64,000 nt of DNA from Bemisia tabaci (taxonomy: Eukaryota; Arthropoda; Insecta; Hemiptera; Aleyrodidae), in the NCBI RefSeq assembly GCF_918797505.1, contig NC_092801.1, positions 10,354,001-10,418,000 of the forward strand, read 5' to 3'. This document shows, in pieces, positions 12,401-19,235 of this stretch. The position numbers and the translations under genes are program-made. The notes beneath the pieces were generated by a model. That model did not search any database, was not told where the DNA came from, and saw only the letters and a program-made list of their open reading frames with translations. The first letter of the stretch is position 1. Each line of letters starts with the position of its first letter.

Positions 12401-15390
12401 TTTCTTAAAGTACACTGAAAAAAAAAGAATCTTAAATTTGCCGCCAAAAAGTATTTCTTCTTAAATCAAGAATTTTGCTGGTTAATATAAGCTACTTTTT
12501 TGCTTAGCCCAAGCATTATTTTTCTTGAATCAAGAAAAAGTCAGCTTAAAGCAAGATAAAAAAAATTCTTGGCGGCAAACTCAAGAATTATCATGCTTGA
12601 TCCAAGCTACTTTTTTTTTCAGTGTAAGTGAAGTTTGCATGTTTGAATTCACCTTAGCATGGCCCTGAACTCTTCGAGCTGCTGCCTGGTGATCTCCCAG
12701 AAGGTGCGGAGCTTATCGCGTTCCAGCTGGAAGAAGTTGCGTTCCTCTCTTTCCCGTTCGAGCTCCTGACGGATCTTCAGCGTGAACTGTTCCAGTTGCT
12801 CCCGTGACATCTCGGCCATGGGCACTCCGTCGATCACCCCTCCCCCGCCCTTGCTCCCCTTGCTCCCCTTCCCCGATTTCTTCTTTGGCCCCTGAAAACA
12901 TAAGGCTCACTGTAAAAAATAAAATTTAACCCCTTCCTAGAGTCCCTTTATACTGAGAGTCAAGACAATGCGAATCCATTTCTGATTGGTTAACCGGATT
13001 TTAGGCCTCCACAGTGTCACAAACGGGAATAAAGATTACATTTTCACCAATTGCAACGATTATAATCTGTAATGGACCGAGGGATTTCGGGTTCGACAAG
13101 GAACAAACGGAATGAAAGAAGGAACGGAGAAAGGAATTTAAGAATGAGCCGATCAAAGATTACGAAAAACGTTCAATTTCTGTAATCTTTATTCCCGTTT
13201 GTGACTCCATGAGGGGTGTTGTCTTGACTCTCAGTATAAAGGGACTCTACCCCTTCCCAAGTAGCATTTCTCGGCGGAAAAATCGCTGTATATTGCGATT
13301 TTATCGGCGATAAAATCGCCAGGATCATCAACCTGAGTGGGGCGATTATTGAAACTGATGGACAAAACGATAGACAAAGAGGACATAGGGAGTATGGAGC
13401 GACCTTATTGGTTGACATGGTTGGTTCTTATAGACTAAGGAAGAAAATTATGGACTAACTGTCGGGTCTTTAGTGGGTTGCCGTTAGTTGGTCCATTACC
13501 TACCTCCTATGTCCATTGCTACCACCTGCTTCCACCAATAGGATCCCTCCAAATCCCTTTTGTCGTCTTTGTCTATAGCTTTGTCTATCAGTTTCGATAA
13601 TCGGCCCGCAGGGCCGGATTAAGGGGGTGGCCACATGGGCCGCGGCCCATGGCGGCAAATTTAGGGGGCGGAAAATTTTGCACTTTTTTAAATGTAGGTA
13701 TAAAAAAAAATCGGATTAAGAAAAAAAATTACTAACGAGAAAAGGCGACAAAAACTCTCATTTCATGACAGTATAGTAATTTCTAATTTTGTTGTCTTTC
13801 GGTAATACAAGAGACATCACCTTTAATTAGTCGAGTTAAGAGAGAAACCAAACACGCAATTTGGCCTGAAATGGCGCGGCGCAAAGAGCAATGATGACGA
13901 GAACTTGAGATGAAAAGGAGAAGCCCTCGGCGCGGCGGTTGGCATGAAATACATATTAGCGCCTACAAGACTGCATGAATACTCCCTGCATTGCGTCAAA
14001 CACAGTGCGTTCAGCAGCGGTCGGCGTGAACCGCATAGCGCCTGCGAGACTGTAGGAATACTTCACGCATTGCGCAAAAACACAGTTCCGTCGGCGCGGT
14101 GCGGCGGAAGTTAAAATTATTAAACCATATTTGTGTTTGTTCTTTCATAATTTTTTCTTTCATTTCTAATAAACCTAACTTTTGCGCAAAGTCCCATGAA
14201 TTTTTGCTAGTAGTGTTGACAGAGCTTTCGCAAAAAGTGTGTCCAACACGAGTAAACGCGTCTCATACCCTCCGTCACGTTCACTCGATGGTTTTTACTG
14301 ATGTTTTAAAACGAATGAGACGGAGGCGGCAAAATACAGGCGGCCTATGGGCGGCAAGTAAGTAAATCCGGCCCTGTCATCAACATCTGAGCAATTATCC
14401 TCGATCGCGCTTTTATCGCCCGACAATTTATAGCGATATTTCCGAAATAAAAATCGCGATAAATGGCGATTTAATCCCTATTTTTTCGACGATAATAAAT
14501 CACGATTTTATCGTACCGAAAATTGCGATGTGTAGCGATTTCATCGTCATATATTGCAATTTTTAAGGCGATAAAATCTCGATATAAGTATTGCCACCGA
14601 TATAATCGCGATAACCAACCGGTAAAATCGCTATTCATCGCGATCACTGCTACTTGGGTCCTTGTCACAAAAAAAAAATAATTGTTTTTAGACTCTACAG
14701 AAACAGACTCCACTCGGACTAAAGCCCAATTCACACTATCAAACTTTTCATCCGATTCTTGGATGCACATTGTCCACGTAAGTATTTCCATTGCGGTGTT
14801 TCAAAATGTCCGCTCCTATTTGATTTTTCCGAAGTGAACAAAGCAAACTTTCGTTAACCGAGTAGGTAGGTTGATAAATCAAGGAAGTTTTCAAGCAATT
14901 AAGTTGACTAATTTTCCTATGAAAATACAAAGTAGGTATGACAGGAGGTCTGTAACATCGCAAACGCAGATTCGTACGGTTTTACACTTTGGCTATCGAT
15001 ATCAATGGCTAAAGTGCACAACCACGTGTATCTCTGAAGCGGTGTTTCTAAATCTCTGCTTCTAATTTATTTTTCCGAGGAGAAACAAATTGACCAGATA
15101 TATAACTTGCAATTTCTACGGAAGATTCTGCTGAGAGGGAAGAAAAATCTAGGAGGTTTCTAATGAATTAAGTTGACTAGTTTCCACATAAAAAAACAAA
15201 GTATGACAGGAAGTTTACAAAGTTGCAAACAATGGATACGTGGCTTTGAACTTTGGTCAACAACATATTGTTTTTACGAAAACACAACATTACTATGGCA
15301 CTCAAATTTGCTCCGCTATATCTAAATAATCAAAGGGATTTTCATGTAAGTAAATTAAGAATGTTGAATCGAAATGAGTGTACTCACCAT
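1421..15390 (-). CDS. GAS8: GAS8 / dynein regulatory complex subunit 4, complete nine-exon gene
   Basis: This gene encodes a coiled-coil subunit of the nexin-dynein regulatory complex, which links doublet microtubules and controls dynein in motile cilia; in insects the expected site is the sperm flagellum. Nine exons (15388-15390, 12653-12891, 11166-11283, 9473-9616, 7480-7740, 4656-4823, 3461-3547, 2211-2405, 1421-1579) join with consistent phases and GT-AG borders into 1374 nt, 457 aa plus stop, close to human GAS8 (478 aa). Recognisable family segments, in order, are a basic GPKKKSGKG start, [44 protein letters not shown] and [11 protein letters not shown]. Almost all of the protein is charged heptad-like coiled coil. 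All introns carry mobile elements. A perfect X-box lies upstream. The assignment rests on recalled family sequence and on intron positions falling at alignable points. Confidence 0.95.
2211..2405 (-). CDS. GAS8: GAS8 exon 8 (residues 341-405)
   Basis: The acceptor TTCTTCCAG precedes GTGAAAAAG; the donor is GAG|GTAAGA; phase 0. It encodes [40 protein letters not shown] and ends in DPSFSKVE, matching the QQERDELYRKF to LDPAALTLV region of vertebrate GAS8. Confidence 0.94.
2968..3219. repeat. Foldback element with GGACGGAGTTAA arms
   Basis: The left arm GGACGGAGTTAAACAGAAAG and GAACCAAGCCACAT is the reverse complement, with few changes, of the right arm ending CTTAACTCAGTCC. It lies in the GAS8 intron between exons 7 and 8. 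A half copy is at about 540-640. Confidence 0.7.
3308..3324. repeat. Short GT microsatellite
   Basis: A run of GT dinucleotides, about seven units, in a GAS8 intron. Confidence 0.8.
3461..3547 (-). CDS. GAS8: GAS8 exon 7 (residues 312-340)
   Basis: The acceptor CTTTTCCAG precedes ATAACCAAA; the donor is AAA|GTGAGT; phase 0. The short coiled-coil peptide [20 protein letters not shown] plus LSLEVQFEK fills exactly the gap between exons 6 and 8 relative to vertebrate GAS8. Confidence 0.9.
3719..3974. repeat. CTGCCGTGCTAAGG foldback family, copy 1
   Basis: The ends CTGCCATGCCAAGGAAAAA and TTTTTCCTTAGCACGGCTG are inverted, with inner arms GGCAGATTTCC and GGAAATTTGGCAA style. This is the most abundant element of the window (further copies at 48508, 51252, 54175, 54485, 57410, 57864, 59659, 61834 and 63390). 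It lies in GAS8 intron 6. Confidence 0.8.
4287..4522. repeat. CACATTGGATCTAGAGTC foldback family, copy 1
   Basis: CACTG plus an A-tract and CACATTGGATCCAGAGTCC is mirrored by GGACTCTAGATCCAATGTG and a T-run with CCAGTG. TATA/TATG flanks would allow a TA target duplication. The copy overlaps the intron just after GAS8 exon 6. Confidence 0.85.
4656..4823 (-). CDS. GAS8: GAS8 exon 6 (residues 256-311)
   Basis: The acceptor GTTGACAG precedes GATCAAATG; the donor is AAT|GTACGC; phase 0. It encodes [20 protein letters not shown], then [19 protein letters not shown] and [11 protein letters not shown], matching the ADPLQKAREEM-NYERDKQ region of vertebrate GAS8. Confidence 0.93.
5540..7125. mobile_element. 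1.6-kb element with about 90-nt diverged inverted ends
   Basis: The left end has TCGTCAACGATTTTTTGTCC and GCGCACTTG; the right end has the reverse complement around 7060-7110. No transposase reading frame is visible, so it is non-autonomous. It carries a GC-rich satellite-like segment and a 74-nt hairpin at 6175-6248. It lies in GAS8 intron 5. Confidence 0.55.
6175..6248. repeat. 74-nt near-perfect hairpin of the GCGCCTACAA monomer
   Basis: Two 29-nt arms (GGCGCCTACAAACCTAAGTG and GATACTTCA, with its exact reverse complement) flank a loop of about 16 nt. The arm sequence is a monomer of the small satellite found at 13950-14110 and 58130-58420. Confidence 0.85.
7126..7440. repeat. Interspersed repeat shared with 52985-53640
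   Basis: Contains GAGGGCGGCACTTAACTGG, GAAAGCACTGTTTTCATTGG and AGTTTAGACGAATTTTGA. A second, diverged copy next to an LST2 exon is interrupted by a 282-bp CAGGGTG element. Confidence 0.6.
7480..7740 (-). CDS. GAS8: GAS8 exon 5 (residues 169-255)
   Basis: The acceptor GGTTGCAG precedes GAGCACAGC; the donor is AAG|GTAGGC; phase 0 on both sides. It encodes [17 protein letters not shown] through [18 protein letters not shown] and ISTLK. The [10 protein letters not shown] stretch is the most diagnostic GAS8 motif. Its codons are G/C-ending, unlike the AT-rich DNA around it, which suggests selection on coding sequence. Confidence 0.95.
7874..8379. repeat. 506-bp foldback, GGAGATGTTGCATG family, copy 1
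   Basis: The long arms run from GGAGATGTTGCATGTGTGAT to the mirrored CACACATGCAACATCTCC. Inner arms include GAGGGGATATCCCACGCTA. A central GGGTTGCC segment also folds back. The second copy (63506 to window end) keeps the same plan. It lies in GAS8 intron 4. Confidence 0.85.
8395..8605. repeat. CCACGTATCTC foldback family, degraded copy
   Basis: Shares TTTTCTTCGCAAAGAGAAG, AGTCTGCGACGTCGCAAACC with 32035-32287. It abuts the preceding 506-bp foldback. Confidence 0.45.
8609..8786. repeat. Related AT-rich foldback (TGCTAACTTAAC family)
   Basis: AAAATGCTAACTTAACTACG pairs with TTGAGTTAGCATTTTTG; outer AAATGCTAAATTAACATTTA and a CCGCG end resemble the element at 53843-54097. Copy in GAS8 intron 4. 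Confidence 0.5.
8840..9024. repeat. GCGATAAAATCGC-type repeat fragment
   Basis: Runs of CGATAAAATTGCGA and a shared ATCATCGACATCTGAGCGAT segment match the outer element at 13256-14658. Its right part joins the next foldback. Confidence 0.45.
9025..9161. repeat. GGACCACATTTTGCAA foldback family, copy 1
   Basis: Inverted arms GGACCACATTTTGCAATTCG and GGAACTATAATT versus AATTATAGTTCCGAATTGC. Further copies at 22549-22691, 47871-48007 and 48131-48264. Confidence 0.75.
9385..9453. repeat. Poly(A) tract ending in 46 consecutive A
   Basis: A-rich from 9385 and pure A from 9408 to 9453. In GAS8 sense it is a U tract beginning 19 nt inside intron 4, directly after the exon 4 donor. It may be a retroposon tail or slippage product; length in an assembly is unreliable. 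Confidence 0.85.
9473..9616 (-). CDS. GAS8: GAS8 exon 4 (residues 121-168)
   Basis: The acceptor TTTCCAG precedes GCCGAAAAT; the donor is CTG|GTACCT; both ends are phase 0. The peptide runs from [20 protein letters not shown] to [14 protein letters not shown] and is coiled-coil-like. It is less conserved than its neighbours but keeps the frame and the RALK motif. A 46-nt pure T tract (sense strand) begins 19 nt after the donor. Confidence 0.88.
9805..10080. repeat. Foldback with 70-nt perfectly matched arms
   Basis: The arm from ATTTTAGTTTTGAAGTATAA to ACTTAGGACCTTTCAG is repeated exactly, in reverse complement, at 10011-10080. No mismatch in 70 nt implies a young insertion. It lies in GAS8 intron 3. 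Confidence 0.9.
10157..10310. repeat. Foldback with GGCGGATCCAGCAA arms
   Basis: GGCGGATCCAGCAATTCGGC then CTCCACTTAAACC is mirrored by GGTTTAAATGGAG and TTTGCTGGATCCGCC. The TTTAAACCTA / AGGTTTAAATGG pair recurs at 63156-63252. Confidence 0.65.
10395..10618. repeat. TATCACAAGC foldback family, copy 1
   Basis: TATCACAAGCATCATGCGAC and GTTTCGAAAT are mirrored by the right arm ending GGCGCTTGTGATA. Internal segments AAATTTCACTGAATGT and ATGAAATTCAGTGAAATTTT also pair. Copies follow at 10732-10943 and 21643-21859. Confidence 0.8.
10732..10943. repeat. TATCACAAGC foldback family, copy 2
   Basis: Adjacent to copy 1 and separated by a spacer (TGTTTTTTGTAGAAGTGTCT and following) that also follows copy 3 at 21878-21970. 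The spacer is therefore part of the repeated unit. Confidence 0.8.
11166..11283 (-). CDS. GAS8: GAS8 exon 3 (residues 81-120)
   Basis: The acceptor TTGCGCAG precedes AAATAAGGAC; the first A completes Arg81. The donor is CAA|GTAGGT. The exon encodes [20 protein letters not shown] and then [19 protein letters not shown], matching the KQKVKHLLYEH region of vertebrate GAS8. Confidence 0.93.
12123..12353. repeat. CACATTGGATCTAGAGTC foldback family, copy 2
   Basis: Arms CACATTGGATCTAGAGTCC and mirrored GGAATCTAGATCCAACGTG. It is flanked by TA on both sides. It lies in GAS8 intron 2. Confidence 0.85.
12412..12625. repeat. ACACTGAAAAAAAA foldback 27 bp from GAS8 exon 2
   Basis: ACACTG plus A-run and TTTGCCGCCAA are mirrored by TTGGCGGCAAA and TTTTTTTTTCAGTGT, flanked by TA on both sides. 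The right end leaves only 27 bp before the exon 2 donor. Confidence 0.8.
12653..12891 (-). CDS. GAS8: GAS8 exon 2 (residues 2-80 plus two bases)
   Basis: The acceptor is TTTTCAG before GGGCCAAAG and the donor is AAG|GTGAAT, ending in phase 2. It encodes a Lys/Gly-rich basic N-terminus followed by [17 protein letters not shown] and the strongly conserved [27 protein letters not shown] block that marks the family. Confidence 0.93.
12938..13249. mobile_element. TAGAGTCCCTTTATACTGAG MITE with 8-bp target duplication
   Basis: A 312-bp element with inverted ends TAGAGTCCCTTTATACTGAG then AGTCAAGAC, mirrored exactly at the right end. It is flanked on both sides by CCCCTTCC (12930-12937 and 13250-13257). 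An 8-bp duplication points to a hAT-type transposase. Inner arms TAATCTTTATTCCCGTTTGT also pair. It lies in GAS8 intron 1. Confidence 0.85.
13338..13610. repeat. GGCCGATTATTGAAACTGAT foldback, copy 1
   Basis: GGGGCGATTATTGAAACTGA is mirrored by TCAGTTTCGATAATCGGCCC, with inner arms around GACAAAG and CCTATGTCC. A compact copy lies at 29152-29270. Confidence 0.7.
13611..14375. mobile_element. CAGGGCCGGATTAAG element, hAT-like, non-autonomous
   Basis: Ends CAGGGCCGGATTAAGGGGG and AAATCCGGCCCTG are inverted; the subterminal GGGCCGCGGCCCATGGCGGC and CGGCCTATGGGCGGC also pair. About 765 bp without a transposase frame. It carries two satellite monomers starting near 13959 and 14037. Family placement rests on end sequence only. 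Confidence 0.65.
14765..15265. repeat. Two tandem CCACGTATCTC foldback copies
   Basis: Two head-to-tail units (about 14765-15000 and 15000-15265) share TGCACAACCACGTGTATCTC-like ends, TCTGCTTCTAATTTATTTTT-like interiors and TGACAGGA-GT blocks. They are diverged. They fill GAS8 intron 1 up to about 120 bp from the start codon. Confidence 0.55.
15388..15390 (-). CDS. GAS8: GAS8 exon 1, start codon only
   Basis: On the minus strand ATG is followed directly by the donor GTGAGTAC, so exon 1 codes for Met1 alone and the intron is phase 0. Exon 2 opens with GGGCCAAAGAAG, giving M-GPKKK, which matches the MAPKKK start of vertebrate GAS8. Exon 2 itself has no ATG before its conserved residues; the next Met (residue 26) would remove the basic N-terminus. 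This makes the split start the best reading, though it is inferred from sequence alone. Confidence 0.75.
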
Positions 15391-15592
15391 GATAAATTCT
15401 CAAATTCAGTCGAGCTCAAATGTTGAGCGCACTCTGTCGCTCTGTCAAAGAGGGCCTTCGAAAATAACGCCAAGGCGATGTGTCATCTAAAGAAGTAAAA
15501 AAATTTCATTTTGAAACACATTTCGATGATCTTTGAGTAGAACTAAGAGGCCAGCTGAGGAACTAGACTTTGTAAACACGGTCAACATAACA
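15391..15592 (-). promoter_or_regulatory. GAS8 5' UTR and core promoter region
   Basis: The stretch between the start codon and the X-box must hold the transcription start. It is free of recognisable mobile elements, unlike almost all the surrounding DNA. I see no convincing TATA box and cannot place the start site. Confidence 0.4.
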
Positions 15593-15606
15593 GTTACCAT
15601 GGCAAC
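15593..15606. promoter_or_regulatory. Perfect palindromic X-box (RFX site) upstream of GAS8
   Basis: The sequence GTTACCATGGCAAC fits the RFX-family X-box (two GTTNCC half-sites in inverted orientation) and reads equally well on both strands. It lies 202 bp upstream of the GAS8 start codon. RFX factors drive ciliary genes in animals through promoter-proximal X-boxes, and GAS8 is an axonemal gene, so site and gene agree. Binding is inferred, not shown. Confidence 0.7.
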
Positions 15607-18360
15607 CATGTCTCGAGGGATGTTCCCCTTATGCCATTTTGAATCACTCCCGCATGTTTGCGACATTTTTATCGCAAACATTTTCACCAGCATGGCTGAA
15701 AAATCGAGCCTTGAGTCTAATAATGGTTTTTTTTTAAATGCCGTAGTATGTCAAAAACTAATTTTTTAATTGCCTGCATGATCGATGGTTATCTTTTACA
15801 ATACGATTATTCCTCTGAAGTGTACCTATCACCCTGCACAATTTATCAAAAGATGGAAAAATTTCAAAAGAATGGTCTATCGTTCTAGGTGTATTTCCTT
15901 CAATTTTCATCACTAGAAGGACAATAAAATGAAACAATATTGTTCTCCCAGTGATCAACTGGAGAGAACTTTCCTTTCACTCTGGGCTATTTAATCAATG
16001 TAAAATCTCGAAAAATCTCGATCGCTAGTGAGATTCTCCTCTGTTCTCTTGTAAAAAATCGCTTGAAAAAGCGATTTTTTGTATGTGTGAGTGCGCTCCC
16101 ATAAGATCTGATGTAACCGCTTATTGTATTAGTGTGTATTTTACAGGGGTTTTTCGAGACTACCGATAGTCGCTGTTCGATACGTCGATACGTCGATTCA
16201 ATTCTAAACCTACCAACCCTTTCCTACAAAATACCCTGTTCCTTCTGAGTTTCCTTAACTTTGCCTTCTTTAACTCCGTTTCTAAATAAACTGTATTAAT
16301 TATCTGAAGTTCTTTATATCTTGAAGCTTCAATTTCCAATATGAATTTCCTAACTTTTTCACCATTTTCCTTATAAAACAAAATCAATTTACGTATGTAC
16401 TTTTTACCCTTGTGTTTAGCGCTTGTTTCATTTGTGCGTCAGCTTTGATACAATGGCGGATTGTTTACGTTCATTTTATAGTTGAGCATTTTCCAATTTT
16501 TTCCTTTAAATCTCTTCGAAAAAGTCCCAAAATGACTTAGCACTCTTTAAATAAGTAATTCACCCCTTCAACTTAACATTGATGGTACTTTGGATGGTTC
16601 CACCTTTTGCAGTGAGAGAAACTGAATTGCCGAGTTTCTGAGCTGGCTATGGCTGGCTCCTTGGTTTGTCCGTGTCCTTCGGTTTGATTTGTGATTTGTG
16701 CAACTTCCTTAATGGATAATCTTACTTATCAAAATACTCTTTGACTGTGCGTGGAGTGTAATTTTGTCTTGAGTCTTGACAGCATTAGCACCATGTGAAT
16801 CAAAATTTCAATCAACTCCATTTTTGCCGCAGGGTAGGGATCCTTTAGCTATCCTACCGCTATCAGAGTGCTGTCGAGAAACTAATCACAACTGTCGGTA
16901 TGTTCTGTTGAGCAGTTATGTAAATATAAAACGGTTGTATTTGTTAGTCAATTTCTTTTGTATGTGAACAATAACTGAATGTCCAGAATTCCAAACATCT
17001 GACTGTATCTCAAGTATATGTCGGAAATATTTATCAAGGTCAGAGTTTGTGAATCCTTGGCAGCAGTTAATGAATTTCCCCTAAGTAACAACTTCGCTCA
17101 ACAAAGTTTGGTAAGTAAGTACAGCTCAGATCCACCATCGTACACATATAATTACATATTAGTTTAAACTCAGTGCGAGTAATGTTTTGAGGGTAAAGTG
17201 TTCTCTATTCTCCAACATTTATTAGCAGGGGTGCGAATTGCGCGGAGGCTGAGAGGTACTTGTTATTTTTCTAGATTTTTCAGATTTGCAATTTTTGTGG
17301 AATACTTACTGTGACTTTGGCACACATTCTAAAATTAACAAGAAATTCCACAAAAGTTTGATCAGCGCGTTGTGCTGACCTTCTTGCGAGAACCTAGCCC
17401 GAAGCTGAAAATTGCAGAGGCATGAAACAATGTTCACTTTGGTTTGTGAGATTTTCTTATAAACTTGGCATCCTCATATTTGTCCGACTTTTACCAAAAT
17501 AATCTTGAAATTATCTCTCCCATCACCACATAGCAACAAAATTAGCATAAACATTCTTGATAAGAGGTGGCATAGTATCCAGAGACCCCTGAGAGTTTTG
17601 TATTAAATACTAATGATGCTCCTCTGGCAGAATTAAAAATTGACCATTCTAAACTACATACTCATATCAACAGCTCTTGCTGACAACAACCTGCTACCTT
17701 CATCAACTTAATCTGAAGTTTAGAATAATAGATAAGCCGCCAACTAATGTACTATCATTTCCATGCAAACAGTCAACCTTGTATTTATTGAGGAATGATA
17801 AATACAGTTTTTACTATGCCTTAGAGTTCTTACCATAATTCTTACCATTTGGAGTCAGGAAATAAAAATAATTGCTTCATTGTTTGCATTTTTATTGGCC
17901 AACTAAGTTCACAGTGGAACTTTCGTCTACTTGGTGTTAATGAAGGTAAATATTTATTCTTCTCTTATTTGGATGAGAATTACCTAGGTACATCAAATAG
18001 GTATGACATACTGTGACACTGGGTGCCGCTACTAGGTGCTCTACTTATATTTCAACGATACTGGAAAAATTCATAACTCAGGTAAGGGCGTTATCTTGCA
18101 AGCTACAGAGCTAGTAATTAGTCATATTTCGATCCTTTGAGATTCTTTCATCATTCAGAAATAAAAAACTAAATTCAGTTGGAACAGGCACATTTCTAGG
18201 AAGGAATGTGACGGATCATTTATATCTAATTTATATCTCATCGTCATCTCATTTATCAAACAATGCTTCTCGTCCTCATCTTGTTCTAATCTTGTTGAGA
18301 GCAGGCGAAGATTTGAAATGCGCGCTACAGATTCGGTAGTCGCCTGGCAAAAGTGGTACC
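15607..18360. other. Intergenic region between divergent GAS8 and SLC25A44
   Basis: AT-rich sequence with only short, uninformative reading frames on either strand. I recognise no gene, RNA or clear inverted-repeat element here. A repeated CGATACGT pair occurs near 16178-16195. Promoter elements or 5' UTR exons of SLC25A44 could be hidden here. Confidence 0.5.
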
Positions 18361-18364
18361 CGCC

Positions 18365-18372
18365 TGACGTCA
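18365..18372. promoter_or_regulatory. CRE-like site TGACGTCA in the putative SLC25A44 promoter
   Basis: A full palindromic cAMP-response element is followed 14 nt later by AAGATGGC, which resembles a YY1 core. Both sit about 680 bp upstream of the SLC25A44 start codon. The pair would suit the promoter of a nuclear-encoded mitochondrial protein, but no transcription start is visible and either motif could occur by chance. Confidence 0.35.
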
Positions 18373-19048
18373 CAAAACTTCAAGATGGCAACAAAAATCA
18401 AACTGGGACAATAATCAAAGAAAAGGACTGTGGTGGTTACAAAGGAATACCTAAATGATCATTCATTTTTTCGAACCCTTATAATTTAAAAAAATTAATT
18501 TGAAGTGAAGTACGTATTTGGAGACTTTACACTTTACTGGGAGAACATCCAATGCCCAGCATGAGCATTGGAAACGTCATTCGTGAACTCAAAATGACCG
18601 ACTTGTTTATTTTGCGGTGTTCTTGAGCACGCCCGCATTTTCAAACTTAGCGCTCTTTTGATGTTTACAAAATTCCCGGGTCTGTTCCTTCTGTTCGACT
18701 TCGATACATGGATAAGTGAACCACTCAAAAACATTTTCAGAGGTTATGTTATTTTTTGCTTCGCAGTAAATTGAATAATTTTGTGAATGAACTGTGTTTG
18801 TAATGACGTGACAATAAGTGCTCAAACAATAATTAATATGATTATAATCAGCTTATCATGTTCTTGATTCTGTCTCTGTTCCTGTCTATCAATTTCAGTT
18901 AACATAACTTTTTTAGAATGGTTTGTTGTTTTGATGTCTCTTAGTGATGGCCAGAACTAGTTGATAACTTCAGAGCTTTTGGAAATGTTTTTTTATGACT
19001 CTCTGATAATCCGAGTTTTTCCTCTTACTCGTCGAATTTCAAGCCAAC

Positions 19049-19235
19049 ATGACGCAGCTAATATCCGAAGAAATCACAGCATCATACATAAAAACCATAG
19101 AATGGGAAATGCTGGATAAAACCAAATTTTTCCCGCTAAGCATGCTCAGCTCATTTAGCGTTCGGTGTAGTTTGTATCCTTTGACTCTAATCAAAACCAG
19201 GCTGCAGCTTCAAAAACATGACCAAGTATACGGAG
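19049..19235 (+). CDS. SLC25A44: SLC25A44 exon 1 (residues 1-62 plus one base)
   Basis: It begins at ATG and ends at GGAG|GTAAGT in phase 1. It encodes the N-terminus with IEWEMLDKTKFFP, aligning to IEWEHLDKKKFY of the human protein, and the first carrier motif YPLTLIKTRLQLQK. Confidence 0.92.

Larger units (their letters stand above)
13256..14658. mobile_element. Outer element with CCCAAGTAGCA ends, carrying nested insertions
   Basis: The ends CCCAAGTAGCA and TGCTACTTGGG are inverted, and the body is made of GCGATAAAATCGC-like palindromes. Two other elements (13338-13610 and 13611-14375) sit between two copies of TCATCAAC, so the outer copy was split by later insertion. Confidence 0.6.

Noticed and set aside
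12713..12910. Alternative minus frame with Gly/Glu repeats across GAS8 exon 2
   Set aside because: A frame-shifted reading of the Lys/Gly-rich exon; only the other frame has conserved GAS8 residues.
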